From UBA9339 sp964535195 (GTDB lineage Bacteria > Pseudomonadota > Gammaproteobacteria > UBA9339), in the NCBI GenBank assembly GCA_964535195.1, contig CAZHSI010000001.1, positions 216,664 through 280,663 on the forward strand: a stretch of DNA of 64,000 nt, written 5' to 3'. The stretch's first letter is position 1. Every line of letters begins with the position of its first letter. The translations under genes were made by a program, and so were the position numbers. Shown here piece after piece: positions 1-8,336 of the stretch. The notes beneath the pieces were generated by a model. It searched no databases. It saw nothing but the letters and a program-made list of their open reading frames with translations, and was not told the DNA's origin.

Positions 1-2
1 CT

Positions 3-293
3 TTAATTATTACGCAAAATAAAAACTATCCGACGCTTATGGCAACAAAGCTTATCTGCGAAAAGATCCATTGGATCTCTGGTGAGGCGCCATGTTTGCC
101 ATTAACCTGCTCAGCAAAGATTCGTTATCGTCAAGAGGATCAGTCTTGTATCATTAGCCCAGCAGTAGAGTCTTCAGAGTTTTTAGTGGATTTTATGAAG
201 CCACAGTGGGCAATAACTCCTGGCCAATCTGTCGTGTTTTACCACCAGGAGCAATGTTTAGGGGGAGGGGTTATTTTTTGTGCCTTAACTTAA
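3..293 (+). CDS. mnmA: MnmA C-terminal end (tRNA 2-thiouridylase), 5' partial
   Basis: The reading frame is open from base 3 at the window edge, so this is the 3' end of a gene that starts to the left. The peptide contains RYRQ and, near its end, TPGQSVVFYHQEQCLGGGVI, which matches the C-terminal beta-barrel domain of MnmA, the enzyme that thiolates U34 of tRNA-Lys, -Glu and -Gln. The catalytic N-terminal PP-loop domain is outside the window. The stop lies 25 bp before the mfd start codon, so the two genes may be cotranscribed. Assignment rests on the C-terminal signature alone. Confidence 0.9.
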   Translation, partial: LIITQNKNYPTLMATKLICEKIHWISGEAPCLPLTCSAKIRYRQEDQSCIISPAVESSEFLVDFMKPQWAITPGQSVVFYHQEQCLGGGVIFCALT

Positions 294-318
294 CCCGTTA
301 ATAGATTTACATCTAATC

Positions 319-3300
319 ATGAACAAAGAAATGAATGGGGCTTGTCACAAATTATCATCAAAAAAAGCAAAGAAAGTTTTTTGGCAGGAACTGCATGGTT
401 CTGCCGCTGGGTTTGCGATTGCTTCGGCCATAACCTCAAGACCATTAGTTATTATTACTCCTGATGCTTTTACTTCTTATACACTCGAACAAGAATTACA
501 TTTTTTTCTTGATAAAACCGTAGGTGAATCCAATATCTTTGCTTTTCCTGGTTGGGAAACGTTACCCTATGATCATTTTTCTCCGCACGAAGATGTTGTT
601 TCTCAAAGGGGTATGGCGCTTTATCAATTAGCTACTTCTAAACAGGTAATTACTCTTATTGATGCAGCAACCCTGATGTATCGATTGCCACCTAGAGGCT
701 ATATAGAGGCCAGTAGTTTTGTTTTAGCTGTGGGTGAGAGTTTGGATTTTGCTTTTTTACGTAAACAACTTGAAAGCTATGGGTATAACTGTGTAACCAA
801 GGTAATGGAACACGGTGAATTTATTATAAGAGGATCGATTATTGATGTTTTTCCTATGGGAAGTAAAGAACCATATCGCATCGATCTTTTTGATGTTACT
901 GTAGATAGTATTCGTATTTTCGATGTCGATACACAAAGATCTTCTAAAAATGTCCAAAGTATTAAGGTGTTGCCAGCTAAAGAATTTCCATTTAATGATG
1001 AGGCTATAGATAAGTTTTGTGATAAATGGCGAGCTTATTTTGGTGGTAATCCTTTGAAGTGTCCCATGTACCAAAGTATTAGTTCTAAGAAGACCTGTCC
1101 GGGCGTTGAGTATTATTTGCCACTTTTTTTTGATAAGACTGCGACATTGTTCGACTATTTACCTGTGGATGCTACTGTGGTTACGGTTGGTAATGTTGAA
1201 AATAGTATGCGGGAGTTTTGGGGTGAGGTAAAAAATCGGTATGAACAATTAAGTCACGATCAGGCTCACCCCATTTTGGCTCCACAGGATGTTTTTATTG
1301 AACCAGAAGAGATGCTTTCTATAAAAGATAATTTCTTTGATATTGTTATTCCAAGTGTTAACAATGACGAAAAATATAAAGATATAGGTGATAATGCTTC
1401 GACAACGCTTTGTTTTGAAACAAAAAATATTGGAGAGGTTTTGTCGGGGGAGGACGTAAGAGAGAGAACTATTAAATTAAAAAGTATTTTTAAAGCGCTA
1501 CCGAGCGCTCGAATACTTTTTGTTGCTACTTCAGTCGGCAGAAAAGAAGCGCTATTAAAGGCACTTCATGATATCGGTATTGTTCCAGACGAAATAGCAT
1601 CGTGGCAAGAATTTATGCAGTTGCCAAATAAAACTGCCATAACTGTCGCTAAACTTGAACGGCCGATGCATCTAATATTTTCTGAAAGTAATGGTGAAGT
1701 TTTAATTATTACTGAGAGACAGATTTTTGGGGAACAAATAGTTGGTTCGCAAATTAAAAGTGTCTTACCCAAAAAGATGGAAGCTATTGTTCGTAATTTA
1801 ACTGAGTTACATGTAGGTGATCCAGTAGTACATATCGATTATGGTATTGGTCGTTATCTTGGTCTACAAAAGATACAAGTTGATGGTTGTGAAAATGAGT
1901 TTTTGGTATTGGAATATGCTAGTGAAGCTAAACTGTATGTGCCAGTAGCTTCTTTAGGTTTAGTTAGCCGTTATGCTGGGGTTGATATTGAAACAATACC
2001 ATTAAACCACCTTGGTACCAAACAATGGGAAAAAACCAAACTTCAAGCTGAAAAACAAATAAAAGATACCGCAGCTGAGTTATTGGCAATTTATGCTGAA
2101 CGTCAGAAGTCACAAGGATTTGCTTTTACTAAACCTGAAGTTGATTATGAGCGCTTTACTGCAGCTTTTCCTTTTGTCGTTACTCCTGATCAGGGGCGTG
2201 CGATTAATGAGGTACTAGCTGACATGACCTCTGGCAAGATGATGGATCGATTGATTTGCGGGGATGTGGGGTTTGGGAAAACCGAGGTGGCAATGCGCGC
2301 AGTTTTTTTAGCAGCCTATAATGGTAGGCAGGTGGCAATTCTTACCCCAACCACCTTACTTGCAGAACAGCATTTTGCTAATTTTCAAGAGCGCTTTGTA
2401 AACTTTCCTTTTAAAATAGCTTTATTTACGCGGATGCGTGAGACTAAGGAGTTAAACAGTGTTGTCGAGGGTTTAGCAGATGGCAAAATAGATATTGTTA
2501 TTGGCACGCATAAACTCTTGCAGAAGAATGTCCAATTTAAGAATCTGGGTTTGCTTGTTATTGATGAAGAACATCGGTTTGGCGTAAAACAAAAAGAATA
2601 TATAAAAAGTTTAGCTACGCACATTGATATTTTGGCATTAACAGCCACGCCAATTCCGCGGACATTAAATATGGCTTTTGCTGGTATTAGAGATTTTTCA
2701 ATTATTGCTACCCCTCCGGCGCGACGTTTATCGATAAAAACCTTTATTTGTGAATACGAGGCTTACCTAATTAAAGAAGCAATTTTGCGGGAAACTTTAC
2801 GTGGTGGGCAGGTGTATTTTTTGCATAATAACATTGAGACTCTTGAAAAAACTGCTCGAGGATTACAAAAATTGGTGCCAGGGGCGCGAATTGCGATTGC
2901 GCATGGCGGGATGCATAAGCGAAGTTTAGAACACATTATGCGGGATTTTTACCGTCGCCAGATTAATGTGCTAGTTTGTACGACCATTATTGAGTCGGGG
3001 ATTGATGTGCCGACAGCCAATACGATTATTATTGATCGTGCGGATAACTTTGGTTTGGCCCAACTTCATCAGTTACGCGGACGCGTTGGTCGATCGCACC
3101 ATCAAGCATATGCCTATCTTATTGTGCCCCCGGTAGCTATGTTGTCGTCAGAAGCAAAAAAGCGATTGGATGCAGTTATTGCGATGAAAGATTTAGGAAC
3201 TGGATTTGCGCTTGCTATTAACGATCTTGAGATTCGTGGCGCGGGGGAGTTACTTGGTGAAAAACAAAGTGGGGTGATGCAGGGGATTGGCTTTAATCTT

Positions 3301-3831
3301 TATATGGAAATGCTTGAGCGTGCGGTAAAGTTTTTGAAAAAAAGTGATCCAAAGGTTAGTGTCGGCGACATTTTAACCGCACCGCTTAAAACTGAAATTG
3401 AGTTGCAAGTTACGGCCTTAATTCCTGATGAATATGTGGATGATGTCAATTTGCGGTTGGTTTTATATAAAAAAATCGCTGATGCTGAGAGTCAAGAGGA
3501 GCTAGATGCTCTACAAGTAGAAATGATTGATCGTTTTGGTTTGTTACCAGGAGAGGTGAAGAATTTGTTTCAACTGGCTGCTTTAAAGTTGAACGCACAA
3601 AGATTAGGCATAACTAAAATAAATATGGCTGGAGGTCGAGGCGTAATAGAGTTCGCCACTAGTTGTAATATTAATCCACAGCTGTTGATCCAAGTGATGC
3701 AGCGGCATACTGTCAGCTATAAATTTACTAAAGCAAATAGTATGAGTTTTACCGTTGATATAAAAACCAATAAACTTGCCTTTATCGAACAGTTTTTAGG
3801 GGCGTTTCCATCTTCTAAGGTTTTAGATTAA
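319..3831 (+). CDS. mfd: Transcription-repair coupling factor Mfd
   Basis: A protein of 1170 residues, close to the usual Mfd length of about 1150. Mfd is a cytoplasmic DNA translocase that removes RNA polymerase stalled at lesions and recruits UvrA. Visible in order: the N-terminal UvrB-like region (FPGWETLPYD; IIRGSIIDVFPMG), the RNA-polymerase-interaction region (GDPVVHIDYGIGRYLGL), a superfamily-2 helicase core with Walker A GDVGFGKTE, the DEEH box (IDEEHRFGVKQ), TATPIPRTL, the second RecA lobe (IIESGIDVPTANT; HQLRGRVGRS), and the C-terminal regulatory domain. The first ATG has only a weak ribosome site; a second Met 4 codons on is an alternative. No disruption is visible. Confidence 0.97.
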   Translation: MNKEMNGACHKLSSKKAKKVFWQELHGSAAGFAIASAITSRPLVIITPDAFTSYTLEQELHFFLDKTVGESNIFAFPGWETLPYDHFSPHEDVVSQRGMALYQLATSKQVITLIDAATLMYRLPPRGYIEASSFVLAVGESLDFAFLRKQLESYGYNCVTKVMEHGEFIIRGSIIDVFPMGSKEPYRIDLFDVTVDSIRIFDVDTQRSSKNVQSIKVLPAKEFPFNDEAIDKFCDKWRAYFGGNPLKCPMYQSISSKKTCPGVEYYLPLFFDKTATLFDYLPVDATVVTVGNVENSMREFWGEVKNRYEQLSHDQAHPILAPQDVFIEPEEMLSIKDNFFDIVIPSVNNDEKYKDIGDNASTTLCFETKNIGEVLSGEDVRERTIKLKSIFKALPSARILFVATSVGRKEALLKALHDIGIVPDEIASWQEFMQLPNKTAITVAKLERPMHLIFSESNGEVLIITERQIFGEQIVGSQIKSVLPKKMEAIVRNLTELHVGDPVVHIDYGIGRYLGLQKIQVDGCENEFLVLEYASEAKLYVPVASLGLVSRYAGVDIETIPLNHLGTKQWEKTKLQAEKQIKDTAAELLAIYAERQKSQGFAFTKPEVDYERFTAAFPFVVTPDQGRAINEVLADMTSGKMMDRLICGDVGFGKTEVAMRAVFLAAYNGRQVAILTPTTLLAEQHFANFQERFVNFPFKIALFTRMRETKELNSVVEGLADGKIDIVIGTHKLLQKNVQFKNLGLLVIDEEHRFGVKQKEYIKSLATHIDILALTATPIPRTLNMAFAGIRDFSIIATPPARRLSIKTFICEYEAYLIKEAILRETLRGGQVYFLHNNIETLEKTARGLQKLVPGARIAIAHGGMHKRSLEHIMRDFYRRQINVLVCTTIIESGIDVPTANTIIIDRADNFGLAQLHQLRGRVGRSHHQAYAYLIVPPVAMLSSEAKKRLDAVIAMKDLGTGFALAINDLEIRGAGELLGEKQSGVMQGIGFNLYMEMLERAVKFLKKSDPKVSVGDILTAPLKTEIELQVTALIPDEYVDDVNLRLVLYKKIADAESQEELDALQVEMIDRFGLLPGEVKNLFQLAALKLNAQRLGITKINMAGGRGVIEFATSCNINPQLLIQVMQRHTVSYKFTKANSMSFTVDIKTNKLAFIEQFLGAFPSSKVLD

Positions 3832-3887
3832 GGCCATAAGTCATGGGTCTATTAAAAACCCTAAAAAAACAAAAAAATTTTCGCAAA

Positions 3888-3916
3888 TTGACAATAATGC
3901 ATTAAGCGGTTACGAT
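3888..3916 (+). promoter_or_regulatory. sigma70-type promoter of tRNA-Lys
   Basis: A perfect -35 hexamer TTGACA (3888-3893) is followed after 17 bp by TACGAT (3911-3916), a 4/6 match to the -10 box. Transcription would start near 3923, about 17 bases before the tRNA. Seen directly in the sequence; activity is inferred. Confidence 0.75.
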
Positions 3917-3939
3917 GTGAACCGCTATAGTTATGACTT

Positions 3940-4015
<76 letters not shown>

Positions 4016-4026
4016 ATAAAATCAAG

Positions 4027-4054
4027 GGTTCGATCCAAGTTACTCAATTCACCA
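4027..4054 (+). repeat. Degenerate repeat of the tRNA 3' end, possible attachment scar
   Basis: The 10-mer GGTTCGATCC of the tRNA T-arm (3991-4000) recurs at 4027-4036, and the block ends in ACCA (4051-4054), about the same distance away as in the tRNA. This resembles a decayed duplicated tRNA 3' end left by site-specific integration. The match is short and the T-stem is not preserved, so chance is possible. Confidence 0.35.
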
Positions 4055-4112
4055 AAAACACATTGCGGGGATTTTGCGGGAGCTAATCTCGCTTTTTGTT
4101 CCATCATAAATA

Positions 4113-4248
4113 TGCAACTAGCTAGAGCAATAATACTAAATTTAAATGCCTGCACAAATGAACTAGTTTGTAAAGTACAATAGCCTTGCTAAGGCTTCTG
4201 TTATACAGAATAAGCCCATGACGCCGCAAACAAATGATTCCCAACGGC
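4113..4248. repeat. Direct repeat, copy 1 (3' end of the glycosyltransferase gene plus downstream DNA)
   Basis: About 136 bp, nearly the same as 10751-10887 apart from scattered substitutions and one small indel. It covers the last codons of the minus-strand glycosyltransferase gene and its downstream DNA. The two copies bracket about 6.5 kb of accessory sequence. Confidence 0.8.
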
Positions 4249-6186
4249 TTGTTGCGTTGTACAGCTACCATAATCATCCAGAAGGGTAAATATATGACAA
4301 TAATTTAATAGCAGAGAGTTTTCTTTATCCTTATATTTAGCAAAAGCAACAGTTAGTGCAATAGGCCCTGTTCTCATTATTACTCCCATATCCCACTGTC
4401 GTGGAAATCTGAAATAATTTATTTTGTTACTTTGATAAGCTGTATCACTTTCAAAAACAGACGTAGTATTTCTGTATATCAAGTCCAAGTAACCCTTCAT
4501 GATTGCGCCATATTGTTTAGACGCAAGGAAAGCGTTACCTAATCTATAATCCATACGCGGCGGTCTTTCAACCCCAAAAAATGAATCGTATTTATATGCT
4601 AGCTCTTGAATTTTCGCAAGATCAGTTATTTCATAGTCTCCATCTATATAAACTCCGCCATATAGAAATTCAACCAAGGCTCTGTAGATATCAGCAGCAG
4701 AACCATAATCTTTTTTTGTTGTATAGAACTTAACCAAATTAAATAAATCCACATATTGAGAATATTCTTCTTTGGATATTTTGCCATTATTTTGGGCAAT
4801 TGCTAATTCTGCTTCTAAATCATCCAGAGACCTGATGATTGCCCCGTATCTCTCAAGTTCTGTAAACACATCTTCGGGCAATTTGCTTTTATCATTAACC
4901 CAAAATATTTTTTCCCAACTATCTTTTTCGCGATCATTATTTTTTAAAAACCGTAAAACCTGTGCATTATTTGTGGCAAAAAAAGTTTTGGCTTTGGTTT
5001 TATCCTCTACATCCGTAACCCAAACGAAATGTAGTTTTTTCGGAATCTTGAGTCCACTTTCGGCGCTTGTTTTGTTTTTTAAAGCCTCATCCAAGGATAG
5101 TGATGAGCTTTTCAATTGGCTTCTTGTGCATTCTCCTATCTTACATAACTTTTCTTGTTGAAAAATATTTTCCAAATCATAGTCATAAAATAAATAGCCC
5201 CGTTTGTTACTGTTGCTTAAATTACTAGGGATGTTTGCTCTTGTGTTATCTTTCAGGAAAAAATTGTTATTATAAGCTTCATACATCCTTGCCACATCTT
5301 TTCCACCAATCATTAATGGAGTTGGAGATGATGGTAATATGGGTGTTATTCTATATTCTTTTTTTTCGTTGGATATGGATGATAAATTGCTATTTCCACT
5401 GCTAATAGTTATTCGACATTCTTTTGTGGTTTTTAATGCTAGCAATTTTACTTTACAGGTTTCTCCTGGTAGCAAAACACCTCCTGAAGTAAACGCACAT
5501 GTAGTTTGTGTTAAGTCTATATCTAGCGATGCATCAGCTCCAGAACCACAGTTACTGGTATCAATATCTACATTAGTAATTACTCGATTACCATCGTTGG
5601 TTATTTGATAATCTAAGTCTGATATTTGTGTAACGTTAGTTTCTAATGATACAACCGTTATCGTGTCAGACATTATCGCATTAGTTGTTCCCTCATAGAA
5701 GAATTCTACCGTAGTATCTCCATCGGTCAAAGTTTCAATTTTTATTTTTAATGAGATATCTCGCGACTTTCTTCCCATGATTGTATAGCGTTCAGATTTT
5801 TTTACACCTTTTGCATTGCTCAACTTTACAACAACCATTGTTTCGTTATTTTTTTCATTGGTGAGTCTATAGTTAAAAGTTTTTTCGACGTTTAACTGAA
5901 TAAAGTTTTCACTAAAAAGTTTTGTTATGCTGACTTGCGGTTCCTTCGCTTCTCTTTCCCGTACTAAGCTCTCTGTTTCTGCTGCTTTTCTTACATCCTC
6001 TTCTTTTTTTAATCTGTCTATTTCTACTGCTTTTCTTGTTTCTTCTATTTTTAATTCTCCAGCTTCTGCTGGGGGGTGGCTGTGATTATTATCTTTACTA
6101 CTATTCCCACTGCCACCGCAGCCAAATAAGCTGCTGATAATTATAGCAATAAATAAAATCTTAACTCTAGAATTAAATTTTTTCAT
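4201..6186 (-). CDS. Secreted lipoprotein with a TcdA/TcdB-type (DXD) glycosyltransferase domain
   Basis: A 661-residue protein. Start chosen at the Met at 6186 because it is preceded by AAGGAAGG and opens a lipoprotein signal peptide (MKKFNSRVK then a hydrophobic stretch ending LFGC, lipid Cys at residue 23); a longer in-frame start at 6219 lacks this logic. After the Cys come a charged helical linker rich in E/R/K (about residues 50-90), a beta-rich region (about 90-290), and a glycosyltransferase domain of the Gly_transf_sug / Och1 / clostridial-toxin type. That domain begins near LKIPKKLHFVWV and has the metal/nucleotide-sugar site LYGGVYIDGDYEI, with the DXD at D515-D517. The family transfers a sugar from a nucleotide-sugar donor; the acceptor cannot be told. 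A lipoprotein signal on such an enzyme is unusual. First gene of the island, convergent with the tRNA. Confidence 0.8.
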   Translation of the reverse strand: MKKFNSRVKILFIAIIISSLFGCGGSGNSSKDNNHSHPPAEAGELKIEETRKAVEIDRLKKEEDVRKAAETESLVREREAKEPQVSITKLFSENFIQLNVEKTFNYRLTNEKNNETMVVVKLSNAKGVKKSERYTIMGRKSRDISLKIKIETLTDGDTTVEFFYEGTTNAIMSDTITVVSLETNVTQISDLDYQITNDGNRVITNVDIDTSNCGSGADASLDIDLTQTTCAFTSGGVLLPGETCKVKLLALKTTKECRITISSGNSNLSSISNEKKEYRITPILPSSPTPLMIGGKDVARMYEAYNNNFFLKDNTRANIPSNLSNSNKRGYLFYDYDLENIFQQEKLCKIGECTRSQLKSSSLSLDEALKNKTSAESGLKIPKKLHFVWVTDVEDKTKAKTFFATNNAQVLRFLKNNDREKDSWEKIFWVNDKSKLPEDVFTELERYGAIIRSLDDLEAELAIAQNNGKISKEEYSQYVDLFNLVKFYTTKKDYGSAADIYRALVEFLYGGVYIDGDYEITDLAKIQELAYKYDSFFGVERPPRMDYRLGNAFLASKQYGAIMKGYLDLIYRNTTSVFESDTAYQSNKINYFRFPRQWDMGVIMRTGPIALTVAFAKYKDKENSLLLNYCHIFTLLDDYGSCTTQQAVGNHLFAASWAYSV

Positions 6187-6252
6187 ATTTTCTACCTTCC
6201 TTGTAAATAAAATTAGCAAATGATTGTTAAAATAACCTTAAAGTGACTGTTG

Positions 6253-6509
6253 CAGGGCAATCGCATGAAATTTAACGTGTTAATACCTTTAGAAGGTGGT
6301 TCATATCCCATGCTGCTTAAGGAGCTTGGTTTGTATACCCCCTTGAAAGAGAATTCTGTCTTTATTAACATTAAAGCTATCTTGCATACTAAAGAGAAGT
6401 TTTCTGCAGCATCACCAATACGTGCTCGGGATTCATCCTTGCGAAAGCCAACGTCTAAACACTAGTGAAGATTATTTTCAATCGACCAATGTTGCATGCG
6501 ATTGCCCTG
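6253..6509 (-). mobile_element. ISAs1-family remnant, internally deleted, with 15-bp terminal inverted repeats
   Basis: Perfect 15-bp inverted repeats lie at 6253-6267 (CAGGGCAATCGCATG) and 6495-6509. Between them, the minus strand encodes the conserved C-terminal end of an ISAs1/H-repeat transposase: HWSIENNLH, a TAG where family members have Trp, then CLDVGFRKDESRARIGD, AAENFSLVCKIAL. The N-terminal part of the transposase, including most catalytic residues, is missing, so the element is a 257-bp deletion derivative. No target-site duplication is obvious at the borders. Confidence 0.75.
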
Positions 6510-6510
6510 G

Positions 6511-7043
6511 TGGGTATAAGCAACCAAGCTTGATTTAATTGTTCCTTAGTGTATTTTTTTTGAAAAAATGTTTTAATATATGATAACTGAAACGAAGCGC
6601 CTTTGGCGACACCTGCTGAATTACAACCTGCAAGCTCTAATTCTAGCAAAATTTTAATCTCTATACCCAAAGCAGCAGCCGCAGCTACAACATCTGCAGC
6701 CATTACTATGGACCAATTGAGTAACGCATTGGTCAATGTAAAGATACATGCCCAGTAATTTAAAATCCTTGCTTAGTTTAAAAGCATGATAAATTTATGG
6801 TTAAGTACAATATACATAAGTTTTGTTTTCGTGGGACTTTTGCATGTATTGGTTTAACCAAGGTATCTGGTCGTGACACAAGAGGTTAAATTTAAGTTAA
6901 AGTGTCAGTGTCAGGAAGAATGAACCTGTTGTTGTAATATGAAAATCTGTACGGTAGTTGTATGTTAGTTGTTGGGATATAATTGGCTTGATTTTTATTA
7001 GAGTCTATAGTTTTTATTAATATTGGAATGAGGATGAGTAAGT
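6511..7043. other. Accessory intergenic stretch without a recognised gene
   Basis: The minus strand carries an open frame from a TTG at 6736 with a run of Ala/Leu-rich codons that then reads into the ISAs1 remnant. It has no ribosome site or recognisable motif and may be the truncated end of an older gene. The motif GGGACTTTTGC occurs at about 6831 and again at about 10678, with a related GGGGATTTTGC at about 4065. Nothing else is supported. Confidence 0.5.
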
Positions 7044-8254
7044 ATGACCCATAATGATTTACAACTTTTAATTAGGGAAAGTGAGGGTCTAACCGTTGAA
7101 TTTAAGGAAAAGTACTCCTCTAAAATTGTTCAGGACATGGCCGCCTTTGCTAATACCAAGGGTGGGTATATCTTATTAGGTGTAGACGACAACTGTAATA
7201 GCAAAGGCGAAACACTTACTAACAAAATGAAGGCTGAAATAGTTGATCTTGCATGAAACAGTGAACCAAGCATCTTTCTTAAAAGCATCAAACAAGTTGA
7301 CAAGATGGTGGTTATTGAAGTTATGGTAGGTGATGAAAAACCTTATAGCTGTTCAGCTGGGTATTATCGCAGATTAAATACTGTTTCCAAAAAGAAATTT
7401 ATCTTATATATAAAAACACAACAGCAACCTCCTTTGAAGGGCAAGTTAACAAAGATGTTTTGTGGAGTGATATATCAAAAGGAAAAATAAAAAATTTTTT
7501 TAAAGAAGCTGGCATTTACGTAAATAAAATCCTACCACAAGAAATTTTGTCTAGTCTCAACCTAGCAAAAAATGCAACTATAAAAAATGCTGGCATATTG
7601 TTTTTTGCAAAACAACCAAGAGATTTTAATTTACAGTGTCAATTAACGAAGCAATTATATTTTTGCAAAAACACCTTAATGTAAAAAGTGAAATAAAAGG
7701 AGTGAATAGAAAAGATATTTGTGAAATTCCACTAGAAGCATTACGTGAAGCTGTAGCCAATGCGATTATTCATCGAGATATAGCATACGTGGTACCAGAT
7801 CATGGTTGAGGTGCATCAGGATAGGATGGTGATTAGCAACTCAGGCGGTCTTATGGTCGGCTTAGATACCAGATTTTTGGCAGATATTTCTGTAGGAGGG
7901 AATGAGTTAATTACTGATATGTTTGCTCGTATGGACAAAGTTGAGCGAATGGAAACTGGAATAAGCCGGATGCGTGTTATAAAAAGTGGTGGGTGTCCCC
8001 GGGCTAAAATTTACTAGCGATCTTTTTTTTACTATAACTTTTAAGTGACTAGTGCTACCCTCCCAAAGTTCGGAGAAAGTGTCGGAGAAGATTTTAGGAC
8101 TCATAAGACAAGATAAAAACATTAGCTCCAAAAAGATTGCCGAGATTCTAGGGTTCGTGCTCCGTTCCGTTGAAAGAAAAATAGCCGCCATGAAAGCGAG
8201 TGGGCATCTAAAGCGTGTTGGATCGCTAAAGCTGGATATTGGGAAATAGATTGA
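7044..8254 (+). pseudogene. Decayed Schlafen AlbA_2 / AAA_4 (RecG-like C-terminal) transcriptional regulator
   Basis: Successive fragments in different frames match one ATP-binding AlbA_2/AAA_4 protein of about 400 residues. The N-terminal AlbA_2 part (LTVEFKEKYSSKIVQDMAAF, ANTKGGYILLGVDD) ends at an in-frame TGA at 7254. Later pieces are NAGILFFAKQPRDF, EALREAVANAIIHRDIAY, and a C-terminal winged helix (SSKKIAEILGFVLRSVERKI, then KAGYWEID after a last frameshift). At least one stop and several frameshifts (around 7430, 7630, 7800, 8000 and 8225) show that it is dead. Intact members are thought to act as regulators or nucleic-acid-binding proteins. Confidence 0.85.
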
Positions 8255-8336
8255 TCCTTGTGATCTCACCAGGATTCACGGCTCTAATAATTTAGCTTCT
8301 TTTGGGTAATATAAACTAACGATGAGGAAAATATAG

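Noticed and set aside
6250..6465. Plus-strand open frame of 71 codons
   Set aside because: It is the antisense of the ISAs1 transposase remnant.
6455..6736. Minus-strand open frame of 93 codons (TTG start)
   Set aside because: It reads into the IS remnant, has no ribosome site and no recognisable domain; kept only as a remark on the intergenic stretch.
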